Below are positions 23,595-64,000 of a stretch of 64,000 nucleotides of DNA, one piece after another. A model generated the notes under the pieces. It was not told where the DNA came from. It searched no databases and saw only the letters and a program-made list of their open reading frames with translations. The stretch spans positions 151,315,428 to 151,379,427 of the forward strand of contig NC_135784.1 of the NCBI RefSeq assembly GCF_051106095.1, read 5' to 3'. Within the stretch, counting starts at the first letter, position 1. Each line of letters begins with the position of its first letter. A program made the translations under genes and the position numbers. The DNA is from Pogona vitticeps (taxonomy: Eukaryota; Chordata; Lepidosauria; Squamata; Agamidae).

Positions 23595-26500
23595 GTGAGA
23601 AAATACCACATTTTGTTGTTTTCTTTACTGTGTTTAATGGGCCAGCATTCAAAACAGAAGGACTCTAGAAGATGACAGGCAACAGGGGGTAACTTAAGAG
23701 TTCTACATCCCATGGCAAACCCAGTTCAATACAAGTTCACCATTCATGGGGAAGGCAGCTAATGTGATTGAGTATCCCTCACACAAAAGTGAGGGAAAGA
23801 GGGAGGACTGTAGTAGGTCGATGGTAGAGGAGGCGCTTCATAAGCATAGCCAGGTTTCATCTCCGGAAGGTTCCAGATAGAGTTGGGAAAAACGTTCCTT
23901 TCCTGCTTCAAAAGATGGAGAGCTGCTGTCAGGCTGTACAGGCAATACAGTGGTCTAGACTAGAGTAGGCACCATAAATGCTAATAAGCAAATTAGCAGA
24001 AAAAGGTTTTTAAAAATACTGTAAATTTGAATTATGGCATGTAGGGGGAAAGCTATCCAGACTTGTATGTGAGCGAGGAACTCCCATTCACTTCAGTAGG
24101 AATTATTTTCCCAATGAAAAGCGCAAGCATGAGTAGCTTGTTGTGTTGCCCATTATTTTTCCTTAAAAAAAACAAACTTAGAACTTTTAAGAGAATAGCA
24201 CAACACATGAAAAATTCTCATCAAAATGTCTGTAAAATTCCTTGGAATCACCTTTAAAGGTAAATTTAGAACATAACTGGAAAAATTCCTTATTACCTCA
24301 TTAAAGCAACTTAATTTCCACTCTTTGGACGGCTTTCAAAATGTAACAATACTATGTCCTAATTGGCTTCTTCTTTGAAAATAATTCCTTAGAGGTAACA
24401 ACTGTATTGCTTGGAACAGTGGTCCCCAACCTTGGGCCTCCAGATGTTCTTGGACTTCAATTCCCAGAAATCCTGGTCAGCAGAGGTACTGGTGAAGGCT
24501 TCTGGGAGCTGTAGTCCAAGAACATCTGGAGGCCCAAGGTTGGGGACCACTGGCTTGTAACATGTTACTCCTAAACTCTGGGTCTGACTTGGTGCAATGC
24601 CACTTGCTTGCTACATCCACTGCAAGAGAAAACAAATACTCTCGTGCTCTGCTTTAGAGCTTTCCATAGTCCTCTAACCTCAGTTTAATCCTTTTAGTGT
24701 CTAATGGAATTTCATGCTGGATTTTATCTAGAATCCACTTACTGTATTTGTCTTTCTGACAGTTCTCAGTGTCCCTGAAGCTCTCCTCCACATTTTGAAT
24801 GAGTTCATTATTTTCCTGTCAGCTTCCTTTGCTGTCCAACTTTCACATCCCTACATAGTAATCTAGAATACCACACTATGGATGTTCTTGGTCTTAGTTT
24901 CCTGTAACACATCTTTGCTTTTTTCAAGTTCCTTAATAGTTGTCCTTCCAAGTCTTAGTCTTCTTTTGATTGTATCTATCAATGACACCTTCTTTTGAGG
25001 TGTCTATTTTGATATTTTAAAAGTAGATTCTATGCAAGGAAATCTGAGGAAAACCAGACAGATTTTTTTTTTAAAAATCACCCGGATTTTTCTTTTTTTC
25101 ATAAAGAGTAAATTGGAAATTATAAACAACACTGTGAATCATTCATAAGCATATTACCAAAGGTTGCTAGCTAATCCAGATTAAGTAACATGTGTTTGGA
25201 AAACCCTATGTTAATGATGTCCTATATTTTTACTAGCCAATGAATATATTAATGTAAAGGGTAATGAAAACACAAATAATAAAGTTTTCTCCATTTTCTT
25301 TATTTTTATTGTATTACGTAGAAACCCAAAACTTAATGGGATGAGTTGATAGTATCTTTTCTTTAGATTCACCTTGTAATTTGAGGTTTTAAATTTTACT
25401 TAATTTGTTCATAAATCTGACCTAGAGGAGAGGATTTTGTGAGAGGCAGGGCACTAATTAGAATAGGTCTTCATGCTACACATCAGATATGTTCTTGTGT
25501 TGCATAGGTTGAATACAGTTTAAGCTGAGGGAACATGCTATAGGTCCAATCAAAATCAGGGGAGCAGATTAGTCATAACTGTAGTCCTGTTTGGGATTGA
25601 GAGTAAGCCCACATAACCTAGATTTAGAAGACATATCCAGCCTTAAGAGTTCTAGTTTAGTTCCAATGCCATGTCTTCTAACCTGGACTGAGTACCATCT
25701 CTTGACAGTATGCTCAAAGCCACCAGTGTAAATTAGAATTCCCAGTTTACCCATAATGAATAAAGAGAGAGATCCAGTGGAAAAACCAACCAACCGACTC
25801 ACCAGCCGAGAATGTTCTGTTAGGTTTTTCAGAATTGAAAAAAAATCATTGCCTAAAATCATTTATTAAAACTGGAAGTACCAATCAAGTACCAAAGGTC
25901 TACAGTTTAAAAGACCATTTTCATTGTTCCCCTGATTCTCTCCACAGTTTTCATTCATCCTGGTTCTTTCCACGATCAACAAAAATTAAAATCTGTCCTA
26001 GCACATTTTAGATTGAAAAACAACTTCCTCCTGTGCTCATATAGTTTGCTTCTGAAAGTTTCATACTGTCATATTACTCTTTGTTCTGAAAGCATATGAT
26101 ATGATATGATGCAATTTCTGGTTTTCCTCCTTTCCTTTTACTATTTCTTTTACTCTTCTACTATTGCAGCACATTGGTCCTTACCTTCACATGACTGGAG
26201 GAAAAATCCATCCCTTTTCTGCTCTTGAATTCCTCCGCTATCCGCTACAGCACAATTTAAGAATGCCAAGAAGTAACACATTTATATTAAGTCATCCTGA
26301 CAGTCTCAGTTGGAACCAAGATTAAATTGGATGGTGGCTGTCACACCACTTGTCTCTGCTAGTGTTGTCAAATCTACCTTTCCCTTGTCACTCGACTATT
26401 TAGATAAAGGTCTCTTTAAATCACCTCAGGAATAAACATGTCTTCCTTAATAATCTTCACTTATTTCCTCCCTTCCTTTGCCTACTGCAAACAGCCTTAG

Positions 26501-29500
26501 TGTGTGTGTGTTTGTCTCTTCACTCATGCCCTCATAACACTCTCCATGTAACCAGCCCTCAGGTGTTGTACTTAACACCATTCAGCGTGAACAGAACAAA
26601 TAAGGTTTTATTAGAATAACAGCGTTAAAAGAGCATTTTTCATTCCCAGGCTTTAAATTAATCCAGCACAATCTTTCACTCTCTATTACTTCTTCCGTCC
26701 CCGTCCCCACCCCCACCCCTCTCTCTGGTTGACCTCTTTGAGGTTGACCTCTTTGAGGTTGACCTCTTTGAGACTGCTCTGGAGGAGACTCAAGAATCCC
26801 TCACAGACACTCCTTATCTAGTTTCCCTCCCAGCCAATCATTCTTCCCAATACTCCATGCTCCTCCCATGACAAACTTACCAAATCATACCAAAAATACC
26901 TTTAAATACAACCAAACATCCTGGTGGCCTTTTGGATATTTTTGAATTATGGGCCACATAATCCCTCTGTAACAATTTGTGGCAGATACATTAGCAGACT
27001 ACTGTACTGTATAGCAGGCTAGTAAGCTAAACTTTGGGCGATGAACCAGGAAGAAACAAAAGGGAATAAGGAACTAATTTACCTTTTTTGAAGGAAGAGG
27101 AAATGACCCAAGGCCAACAATTTACAAGTAGTCACTTATCACAGAAAGTCAAAACTGTTTAAAATGCTCTACTCCACCTAGCTCTCTATATCTCTCTATT
27201 GCAACCCCAGCATAATTGCTTGCATTATTCTCAACACCCTTAGCATTGAGAGATGATGACCAGGAGTGATGGTGGCTGCTTGCAATCCAACCTGGATGGC
27301 TGCACATTCCCCCTCCCTCTCCTGCTGGGTAGGCTCCAGTTACTATTAACCTTAGTGAGTACAGTAGCACACTTTTGCTTTGAGTAGTGGCTGACACTTA
27401 ACCTTGCTGATTTATAGCTGGGAATCATTTCTCTGTTTGGTTTTCAATGGTAGCACTACTTACTTCCTAACTCCTTTTCAGATCTAAAGAGGACTCGCTT
27501 TCAACCCTATCCAGTTTGCAACCTGGGTCCCACTTTCAGTCATTTCATCCCATGCATTTCTTTGCTGCGCCTCGCCTGGACATACAATGTGATGCCACTA
27601 GAACAGAGAGAAATCCATTTGGGAATCTTGTCCCACCAGCTGAGGATGCACAGCCATTGGATAGGCCAGGAAACCTAGGGCATAAACACCTCAGAGACCT
27701 GAAACGGTTCAACTATTCAGACACATATATAACTGTGTGAGGTCGAGTTGATTCTGACTTATGATGACCTTTTCCAGGGTTTTCTAGGCAGAGAATACTC
27801 AGAAGTGTTTTACCCTTTCCCTTCTTCTGGGGGCTGTCCTGGGACTGTGCAGCTTCCCCAAGGCCACATATAATTAACCCCAAACTGACCTTTAAAACTA
27901 ACACAAAAACATCTTCTTCAGGGGTGGGGGAATGCCAAGCAGCAAAAGAGGTTTTTCGTTGCTCACAATTGTCTCCCCACCTTTGCTGAGGTTCCTGCAT
28001 GCATGTCATTCTTTACCAGGAACCTTGGGAATTGTAGGAGGGGGAAGGCTGGTGGCTACATTTCTCAACATGCTTTGGTAGAGAAACTAGATATCAACAC
28101 AATCAAGGTCTGCATGCCATTTATTCTTTTATCACGACGATACTTTTTTGTCCCACTTTTTGACTCTGCTGAGGCTAGTCTTAGCCCTGTGCTGTGTGGA
28201 TACTGGGATGCAGTGCCAGGACCAAAGAAAGTTGAACAGGTGCTCAGAGTGAAAAGGCTCCAACCTAGGAAGCACCACCTGCGTGGTTTTCTGTTCCATA
28301 TGAATTTATAAAGGGAACTCATGTTCAGAAGGTGACCTGGTCTGTTGTGCTGAACCCAACCTATCCATGATTTCCAGGAGGAGCTGTACTGCAAATTGGG
28401 GAAACAAACCTTTTGGGTGACAGTGAGAGAGAGGAGGCGCTGAGGATGTGAATGGTGATCAAGGGAATATTAAAGCAGGAAGTTTGCACGACAGGGATGA
28501 TGATATTTTCCCAGCATTAGATTGCATGCCGAGCAAGCTGGAAGCGCATCCTTCCATTCATTGCCTCTTTTATTTTTTCCTGTAGGTACCACACACAACT
28601 ATTTCCTTTCCCCAGCGAATTGAATGCAAGGACAGATGTGACCCAGATTCCCTGGGCAAAGTTCCTGACTCTCTGGTAACTATTCTTATCTGAATGAAGC
28701 ATTTGGGGCCATTCCAAACAAAAAGCCCAGCATACCCCTAATGGTCAATATATTATTGCCTATTTGTATGCATTCCAAAGGGGGAGCCCTGTTGGCCTAC
28801 ATCAGCAAAAGCTGTAAAGAGTCCTATGGCCTCCTGATGAACAAGACATTTAGTATGGCATGTATTTCTGCTCAGTTTGTGCTGAATTTGCTTTGGCACC
28901 TTGGACATGGGCTTTGCTAATACCATATAACAATGGCTGTAATCAAGTCCCACATCCAAATGTCTACAGCCCATCTTCTGGATATATATTTTTAAAGCAT
29001 ACATTTGTGCAATGGTTTTGAAATAGTTTTCCAAGGACAGGTGAGGTCCACTGGATAGAAACTTGATGATAAGGTGCATTAAAAATGGCTGGATGACCAC
29101 TAGTGGTGTTCTTTGTACCAGATGCAGCCACAACAGCTTGTAGGAGTGTTTGGAAGGCACATGCATTCCCAAATCAGCAATGGTGAGGAGGGGGGCATGG
29201 CAGTCCTAGCTAGTGCCCAGTTTGTAGCCCAGAAAAAAATAGCTTTCCTAAGCTCTGCCGTTGTTTGAACTGAGACTGGGTCACTGATTGTAGGAAAGAT
29301 AACTAAATCCTGAGAATCCCTTGTAATGATGTCTGGGAAATTCCACAACAGCAGATTCTCAGATTTGATACAGAAATGGTTCCTGAGAAAGGCTGAAGTC
29401 ACTCATTTTTAGACTGGTCTTTCCAAAGGTGATGAGCTCCAAAGATTGGGTGTGTCAGCTGGAGAGAACAGGAGTGGGAGACAAAGACACTTTTAGAGTT

Positions 29501-32084
29501 CACTGGGTTTGGCAGTGTGGATAATTCTGTTTTTTCCCCTACAGCCCCCTCCCCCAGCCCAAGCAGCATAGCTAATGGTGAGTTTCAGGCCAAAAACATC
29601 TGGAAGGCTACAATCATCCACTTCTGAGATAGAGAATAAGTGAACTACTGAAACTCAATGCTGCAGGGTTCAGTTTCCATCTCAAGGAACTGAGAGAAAA
29701 CTAAAGGGACAATGGCTGGCAATGACAGAAAAGGGACAGAATGAGATGGGATAAGCCAGTGGCTCCCAGCCTTGGGTAACCCAGAGGTTTCTGGCTTGCA
29801 ACTCCCAGAAACTCTGGTGGTGAAGGCTTCTGGGAGTTACAGTCCAAGAACATATGGGTTATTCAAGGTTGTGTGCCGCTGGGGTGAGCTTTCCATCCCA
29901 GGCGGTAAGGAAAAGGAAAGGATCCATTTCTTCCTCTACTGCTTTGTCTTTATCTTCTCTAGGGCTTCACCTTTTCTGATGAGGTTTTTTTGAATATTGA
30001 ACTTTGGTCCTGAAATCTATGCCTTTTGACTTGGTTCTAAGCCTGGCTTTCAACGTAACATAAACTGACCCTTGGCTTCTTTCTCTGTCTTTCCCAGCAG
30101 TGCCTCACAAAAATAAGAGAGGGACTTCACCATTATCATAAGCTTCTGACCCAGTTTTCTAACTCAGGGTTAACTGCTGAGCTCCAAGATGCCCTGAATT
30201 CATTGCTGCAGTTGCTCCTTATAGAGGTGAGTACGTCTACTGGAGAGCAAGAGTTTGGCCAATGGGATGCCAAGGTGTGTGTGTTTGGGGGGGGAGGGAA
30301 TTCAAAGGAGCTACTGAAATGAACAGGGCACATAGGAGGGAGCTTTTTCTCTTTTTTCAGTCCAGCTTTTAAGCCAGGGAGAGACCAGATATTGATTCTG
30401 TGAGTTTAGGTAGACTGTGAAGGAAAGGGCAGTGGAACAGGCTAGAGGAATCTTCGCAGGACTGCAGATCAGGCTGGTTGCAAGATGACAGTAAGGGTCA
30501 CAGTGGAGACATTCACATTCTCCCAGACATCTTAGGAACTGTTTTCAGTGCTTTTAGTTCATTGTTCCTTAGCTCATTCTGTAAGGCTTGGGAAGGTAGC
30601 ATTCAACTTTGACATGGATAGAAAAAGAAAAACATGGTCAACAAGAGGTAGCAACCCTGGGGTCATTTCCGTATCCCCAAAGGCTAATCTGAAGTGCCCC
30701 CTATGGAAAAAATAGTTGCTTAGATGGGAGAGTGGGACATTTCCCCACTTCTCCCCATGCCTTGTTGCAGGTTCTGCTTATTCAAACCCAAAAGTTATCC
30801 CACAACTAGAATAAAGCAAGGGTGCTTATATGAGGTCCATGGCGAAAAGCAGCCTCCAGGGTCATTTTTGCAACCCAAAGGCTACCATTAAACCCACCAC
30901 CTTCCCCATGAAAAATCCAGAGTTTTTAATTCCATTGTCATACTGCTCTAACAGTTAGGAAGATTTTCCTGATATTGAGCTGAAATCTGGCTTCCTGTCA
31001 ACTTGAGCCCATTATTATGTGTCCTGCTTTCTGGGATGATTGAGAACAGATCCTGTCCCTCCTCTGTATACCTTTCATGTATTTGAAGAGTGTGATAATA
31101 TCTTCTCTCAGTCTTTTTTTCTCAAGGCAAAACAGGCCCACATCTTTCAGCTTTTTCTCCTAGGGTTGTTTCAAGTCCCCCTGAGTGGCTGCATTTGGGC
31201 CCAATGCAGCCCACAGTGGGGGCCTGGGAGCAGAAATGTGCCCCTGCAGCCCTTTGAAAATGCCCACCTATCATATTAGTGCAATAGTACCATGGCAGGG
31301 GTGGACGTAACAGCCGAATTGGATACTCAGTGTGCTTAGTGGATAGAGTGATGGACTAGGACTCATGACACCTGGGTTCAAATCCCTGTTCAGCCAATCA
31401 AAGCGTACTGGGGTGGGGCAGACTCCTTAAATAGCTCGCTTACCCTGAAAGCTCTACTACGGTCACTGTCAAGTTAGTTCCAATTTGACAGTACACAACA
31501 CGTACCATGCCAGACTCAATGCCAGTACCTTAAGCAAAGGAAGCCTCATTAGCCAATAAGGAAAAAAAAAACCAAAGCCTATATTTTCATACTTTTACTG
31601 GGCTATCTGGAAGAGAGCAGAAAAAATGAGTGTGAATCTATAGGATACCCAGACCAGAAGGCAAGATGTCTGTAAAAAAGGTTTGAGGCATGTAGAGGAC
31701 AGAAAGGAGAAGAAAAACAAACCCACTCCCGGAGAATGGTGTCTTACAGCCACTCCCCTCTGGTCTCCACAGATGTGTATATTCATCTTGTGGAGGGGTG
31801 ATGATGAGTGTTTATAAGAGCCAAGGTAAGGTTACAGCAGCTGCAAGGGAGACCCAGAATTTAGGACAAAAAGGAAATGTAATCCAAAATACTTAAAAAA
31901 AAATCTTCTACAGGATGGAGGCAGCCAGAAGGAAACAAACAGCCCAGCCATTCTGGATAATGTGCAAGAGTGGGAGAAGACACCGCTGCAGAATTTCACC
32001 CTGTGGCGTCTGCAGTCCTTTGCTGTTGTGGTGGCCAGAGTCCTTTCCCACTGCGCCTCTTTATCCGAGGCCAGCATGATCTAA
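23415..32084 (+). CDS. IL23A: IL23A, interleukin-23 subunit p19 (four coding exons)
   Basis: Secreted four-helix cytokine subunit that pairs with p40 (IL12B) to form IL-23, which acts through IL23R/IL12RB1. Coding exons 23,415-23,594, 28,586-28,675, 30,098-30,226 and 31,914-32,084 are all in phase 0 and give 189 residues, equal to the human precursor. Residues 10-26 are hydrophobic (GGVLLCFLLISATSTG), a signal peptide. Exon 2 VPHTTISF..ECKDRCDPDSL matches human VPHIQCGDGCDPQGL. Cysteines 74, 78 and 92 line up with human 73 (bond to p40), 77 and 89 (internal bond). The last helix LWRLQSFAVVVARVLSHCAS matches human [20 protein letters not shown]. The start codon follows the TATA box directly. 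Convergent with STAT2, as in mammals. Introns 1-3 are about 5.0, 1.4 and 1.7 kb and contain MITEs and SINEs. Confidence 0.95.
24417..24552. mobile_element. 136-bp hAT-type MITE in IL23A intron 1
   Basis: Inverted ends CAGTGGTCCCCAACCTTGGG on both sides, identical over at least 20 bases. Target duplication GCTTGGAA / GCTTGTAA (7 of 8 match). Interior ACTTCAATTCCCAGAAATCC and GGGAGCTGTAGTCCAAGAAC. Confidence 0.9.
24690..24985 (-). mobile_element. RTE/BovB-like LINE fragment
   Basis: On the minus strand the translation gives pieces such as KMWRRASGTLRTVRKTNKWI and a remnant resembling the SWT..EADR..I..FE segment near the end of RTE-type LINE proteins. It is degraded, with many interruptions. 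Confidence 0.5.
26728..26773. repeat. three tandem copies of a 15-mer
   Basis: GGTTGACCTCTTTGA occurs three times head to tail in IL23A intron 1. Confidence 0.9.
27728..27870 (-). mobile_element. Sauria SINE 3' part, minus orientation
   Basis: Reverse complement reads GGGAAGCTGCACAGTCCCAG, AAACACTTCTGAGTATTCTC, TGCCTAGAAAACCCTGG and TCATCATAAGTCAGAATCAA, the body and BovB-like tail of the family at 16,058-16,289. The tRNA head is missing. Confidence 0.8.
28586..28675 (+). CDS. IL23A: IL23A coding exon 2
   Basis: Acceptor TTTTTTCCTGTAG, donor GTAACT, 30 codons. Holds the ECKDRCDPD motif with the two conserved cysteines. Confidence 0.93.
29757..29881. mobile_element. hAT-type MITE, older copy
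   Basis: Ends CAGTGGCTCCCAGCCTTGGG and, reverse-complemented, CAGCGGCACACAACCTTG. Interior AACTCCCAGAAACTCTGGTG. Flanks GGATAAGC / GGGTGAGC (6 of 8). It lies in IL23A intron 2. Confidence 0.7.
30098..30226 (+). CDS. IL23A: IL23A coding exon 3
   Basis: Helix B region CLTKIREGLHHYHKLLTQF, matching human CLQRIHQGLIFYEKLL. The acceptor is a tandem CAGCAG, so splicing may include or skip one Gln codon. Donor GTGAGT. 43 codons with the first acceptor. Confidence 0.92.
31327..31503 (+). mobile_element. tRNA-derived SINE in IL23A intron 3
   Basis: TTAGTGGATAGAGTGATGGA followed by CTAGGACTCATGACACCTGG and GTTCAAATCCC gives tRNA-like box A and box B regions. Downstream body AGTACACAACACGTA. Confidence 0.65.
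31914..32084 (+). CDS. IL23A: IL23A coding exon 4 and stop
   Basis: Acceptor AATCTTCTACAG. 56 codons and TAA at 32,082-32,084. Includes the long last helix with Trp-Arg-Leu-Gln-Ser-Phe. Confidence 0.94.
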   Translation, partial: DGGSQKETNSPAILDNVQEWEKTPLQNFTLWRLQSFAVVVARVLSHCASLSEASMI

Positions 32085-32757
32085 GGGAAGAAGCCAATGT
32101 ACGATGTATTTCCACTATGTGCTTCTATTTATTTATTTAATCTTTTGTTTGTATTGTGTTTGTTTATGATCTATGCTTCTATTTAAGCCATTTAATCTAT
32201 TTATTTGTTTGTTCGTTTGGCCTGACTCCTGCTGGACACATCTTAAAATATTAAGACCTTCTGTCCCAGCTTTAAATATCAAGGAGGAGCAAGTTTGTTA
32301 TAGAACTTCATTTCCAGACGAGGTACCCGCACTTCTGTACTATGTGCCCATCCTCTTTTGTGGGATGACTTGTGGGTTGTAACTATTACTCTTTCCAAAG
32401 AAAGAAGTCAACAAGGGAAGTATTTTCATTATGTAATTCTACTTATTTAATGTGTTTATTTAATCTTTTTATGTGTGTATTTATAATCCATGTATTTATT
32501 TATTTATTTATTTGCCTACTTATTTTATTCATTTGGTTGGATCCCTGCTGGATACTGCTATGCCACTTGATCCAGAATGTGTAAGGGAAGCCATGTGCCA
32601 ATTTTAGATTCTAAGAAGGAGCAGGTTCATTATAGAACTTCACTTCTTCATTACCGGACAATGTATTCATTCTCTTTTGTGGGATGAGATTTGCAAGTTA
32701 TACCTGTGCACATACTTTGCATGGATTTACTCTAATAAAGCTTTTGTTATTCTATGT
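32085..32757 (+). promoter_or_regulatory. IL23A: IL23A 3' UTR with AU-rich elements
   Basis: The region after the stop carries several clusters of ATTTA: at about 32,126-32,140 (TATTTATTTATTTAA), 32,196-32,207 and 32,450-32,515, including TATTTATTTATTTATTTATT. Such elements are bound by TTP/HuR-type proteins and shorten the life of cytokine mRNAs. The UTR also seems to contain a loose internal duplication (compare TTATAGAACTTCATTTCC near 32,300 with TTATAGAACTTCACTTC near 32,630). Confidence 0.8.
32734..32739 (+). terminator. IL23A: IL23A poly(A) signal AATAAA
   Basis: TCTAATAAAGCTTTTGTT, followed by TG/T-rich sequence. Cleavage is expected near 32,755-32,760. Confidence 0.8.
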
Positions 32758-32759
32758 GG

Positions 32760-33915
32760 AAATGCATTTTTGTCTCATTTGGGAAATGTAAGGAAGAGAA
32801 AATTAGGGAACCAGGGGTGGGGGAGAAAAAAACACACATCAAAGCTGATCTTAAAAAATGTAAGCTGCAGTTTGGAATACACTCTGGGAGCGATAGAAGG
32901 GTTCAGAATCTCTGATGGCTGAGATGGAGGGGTATAAGGAAGAGCATGGACCCTAGCAGGAGAAGGAAGTAGTAGCCAGTGATGTCAAGAGCATGGGGTA
33001 GGCAGAAATCCACACTCTGCTGCCTTTAACTGCTTTTGCTTGTTCTTCACATTGGAGAGTAATGTTGGAATGTGGGTGTGGGTGTAAATCTGCTGGTGCG
33101 TTTGACACCTTCATCAGAGTACTACTGCAATCCCATGTTCCCTAGTGGCTGGCAATGTTATGTTTTTGGACAGCTCCCACAACCAGCATAGCTAGTGACC
33201 GAGTTGGCCAGGGCACTGAGAGCTGCTGTCCAGAACAAGAAACCTTTCCAAGTTTGGTTTTTCTGGAGTACTTTTCCCTTCATGGGCTACAAGGGCTCTC
33301 GCCAGGTTTCTTTCAGAATTCTATGGTGGAGAAAATCCATGCTTCACATTTTCCACTGTTCCGATGTAGCAATGGAAAAGGTAGAAATGGGATGATAATC
33401 ATGAATATGTTTTTCTTAAAAGGAATTTGATTACTTCTCTGTCAAAAGAGGGACATTTTTTAAAACAATTCAGTAATTTTAATTTGCTGTTTAAATGTGT
33501 TATTTTAACAGACAAGGGCTAGAATCTTGCTCGAGAAAAATGTGTACACAAGCCTTAATTGCACATATAGGTTCTTCTTTGTTGGGGTGTTGAGGGTTGA
33601 AGAACTAGTTGCACAACCAGATGATGGGCATGCCATAAGAGGGAGGAACTGCTTACATGATGACCCCTCCTTGGTTTCCCTCTGGCCTAAATGTGCTACA
33701 AGAATAAAGGTGAAAAACAGTGCCGTTTTACTCCTTTTAGTCTTCACATATTACCTTCCAAATCAAACCAAGGATTTCCCTGCCAATTTGCTAGGCAATT
33801 AAAATCTGAACAGATATCTGTACTGCCCAATTTGGTCTGCGCTCTTCTCCAAATGATGGGAAATGGCAGAGTAGTTTGACAGGTCCAGTCTCCCACAGAG
33901 AATTCTGGAGATATA
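32760..33915. other. IL23A-STAT2 intergenic spacer (tail to tail)
   Basis: About 1.2 kb between the two predicted cleavage sites. I see no gene or repeat family in it. Confidence 0.5.
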
Positions 33916-33937
33916 AACAGGGTTTTGAAATAATCTG

Positions 33938-33943
33938 TTTATT
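33938..33943 (-). terminator. STAT2: STAT2 poly(A) signal AATAAA
   Basis: On the minus strand GTTATCAATAAACAGATTAT lies about 300 bases after the proposed STAT2 stop codon, giving a compact 3' UTR ending near 33,920. Confidence 0.65.
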
Positions 33944-34243
33944 GATAACTATACAGATTGAGTAAGTAAGAAATGACAGCCCTCACATACAAAAAACCCT
34001 CTCTGCTACCAATCATCATAAATCTAAATTAAAGCATGCAACCTCCAGCAAGAAGCTTCTATGGTATTCCACACTTTAGAAACACACACAATGCCTCCTC
34101 CTTCACCAAGTGCTTCTCCTATTATACCAGGAACACAGATTGCCAGGGCTCTGCTGCCAAGTCACTAGTCATGGCACCCCTTTCTGCCAGATATTTTCAT
34201 CTGACTGAAATTATCTATCCACTTCCGCAGACTCTCCACAGAC

Positions 34244-63865
<29,622 letters not shown>

Positions 63866-64000
63866 CTAAGATAAGTGGAAGTGGCTTTAGGGTGCAGGAT
63901 GGGAGACTGGGAGAGGGAATGTGCCATCTTGGAGTATCTCTGCTTTAGCAAGGATATTGGAGGAAACAGGGACTTGGAAAAATGACTTTTTTTTACTACT

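Overview
This is a stretch of vertebrate nuclear DNA, almost certainly from a squamate reptile (lizard or snake). The evidence is split genes with GT-AG introns and a repeat set typical of squamates: Sauria-type and other tRNA-derived SINEs, BovB/RTE LINE pieces, Penelope-like pieces, hAT-type MITEs and a Gmr1-like Ty3/Gypsy element. There are no bacterial features.

Two host genes are present, tail to tail. IL23A (interleukin-23 p19) lies on the plus strand, with four coding exons between 23,415 and 32,084. They add up to 189 codons. Upstream are a TATA box and a palindromic NF-kB site; downstream is an AU-rich 3' UTR with a poly(A) signal. STAT2 lies on the minus strand, read from right to left. 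Sixteen or more coding exons run from 63,865 down to a stop codon at 34,244, and a poly(A) signal sits at 33,938. The first exons lie beyond the right edge. In mammals IL23A and STAT2 are also adjacent and convergent, so the order is conserved. Functionally, IL-23 is a cytokine of the IL-12 family that signals mainly through JAK2/TYK2 and STAT3, while STAT2 serves type I and III interferon signalling. Their closeness is syntenic rather than a shared pathway.

Layout: 1-23 kb has no recognisable host gene and holds scattered repeats, including an old LTR fragment (about 2.4-3.2 kb), SINEs, a GC-rich inverted repeat (13.9-14.1 kb), MITEs and Penelope-like pieces (20.4-21.9 kb). 23.2-32.8 kb is IL23A. 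33.9-64 kb is STAT2, whose introns have been expanded by transposons: BovB and DIRS-like fragments near the 3' end, a LINE with an 807-codon open frame (46.7-49.2 kb, minus), a GC-rich hAT-like element (49.6-50.2 kb), an apparently whole and very young 5.9-kb Gmr1-like Ty3/Gypsy element (52.5-58.5 kb) and a second copy of the same LINE in the opposite orientation (58.9-60.8 kb).

The most notable points are: the Gypsy element, which places integrase before reverse transcriptase and whose coding frame runs about 190 codons into its LTR; a 21-nt STAT2 microexon only 61 bp from that insertion; the unresolved STAT2 exon expected to carry the activating tyrosine; and Penelope-like terminal sequences that resemble hammerhead ribozymes. 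All homology statements rest on reading the sequence and remembered family features; no database search was run.
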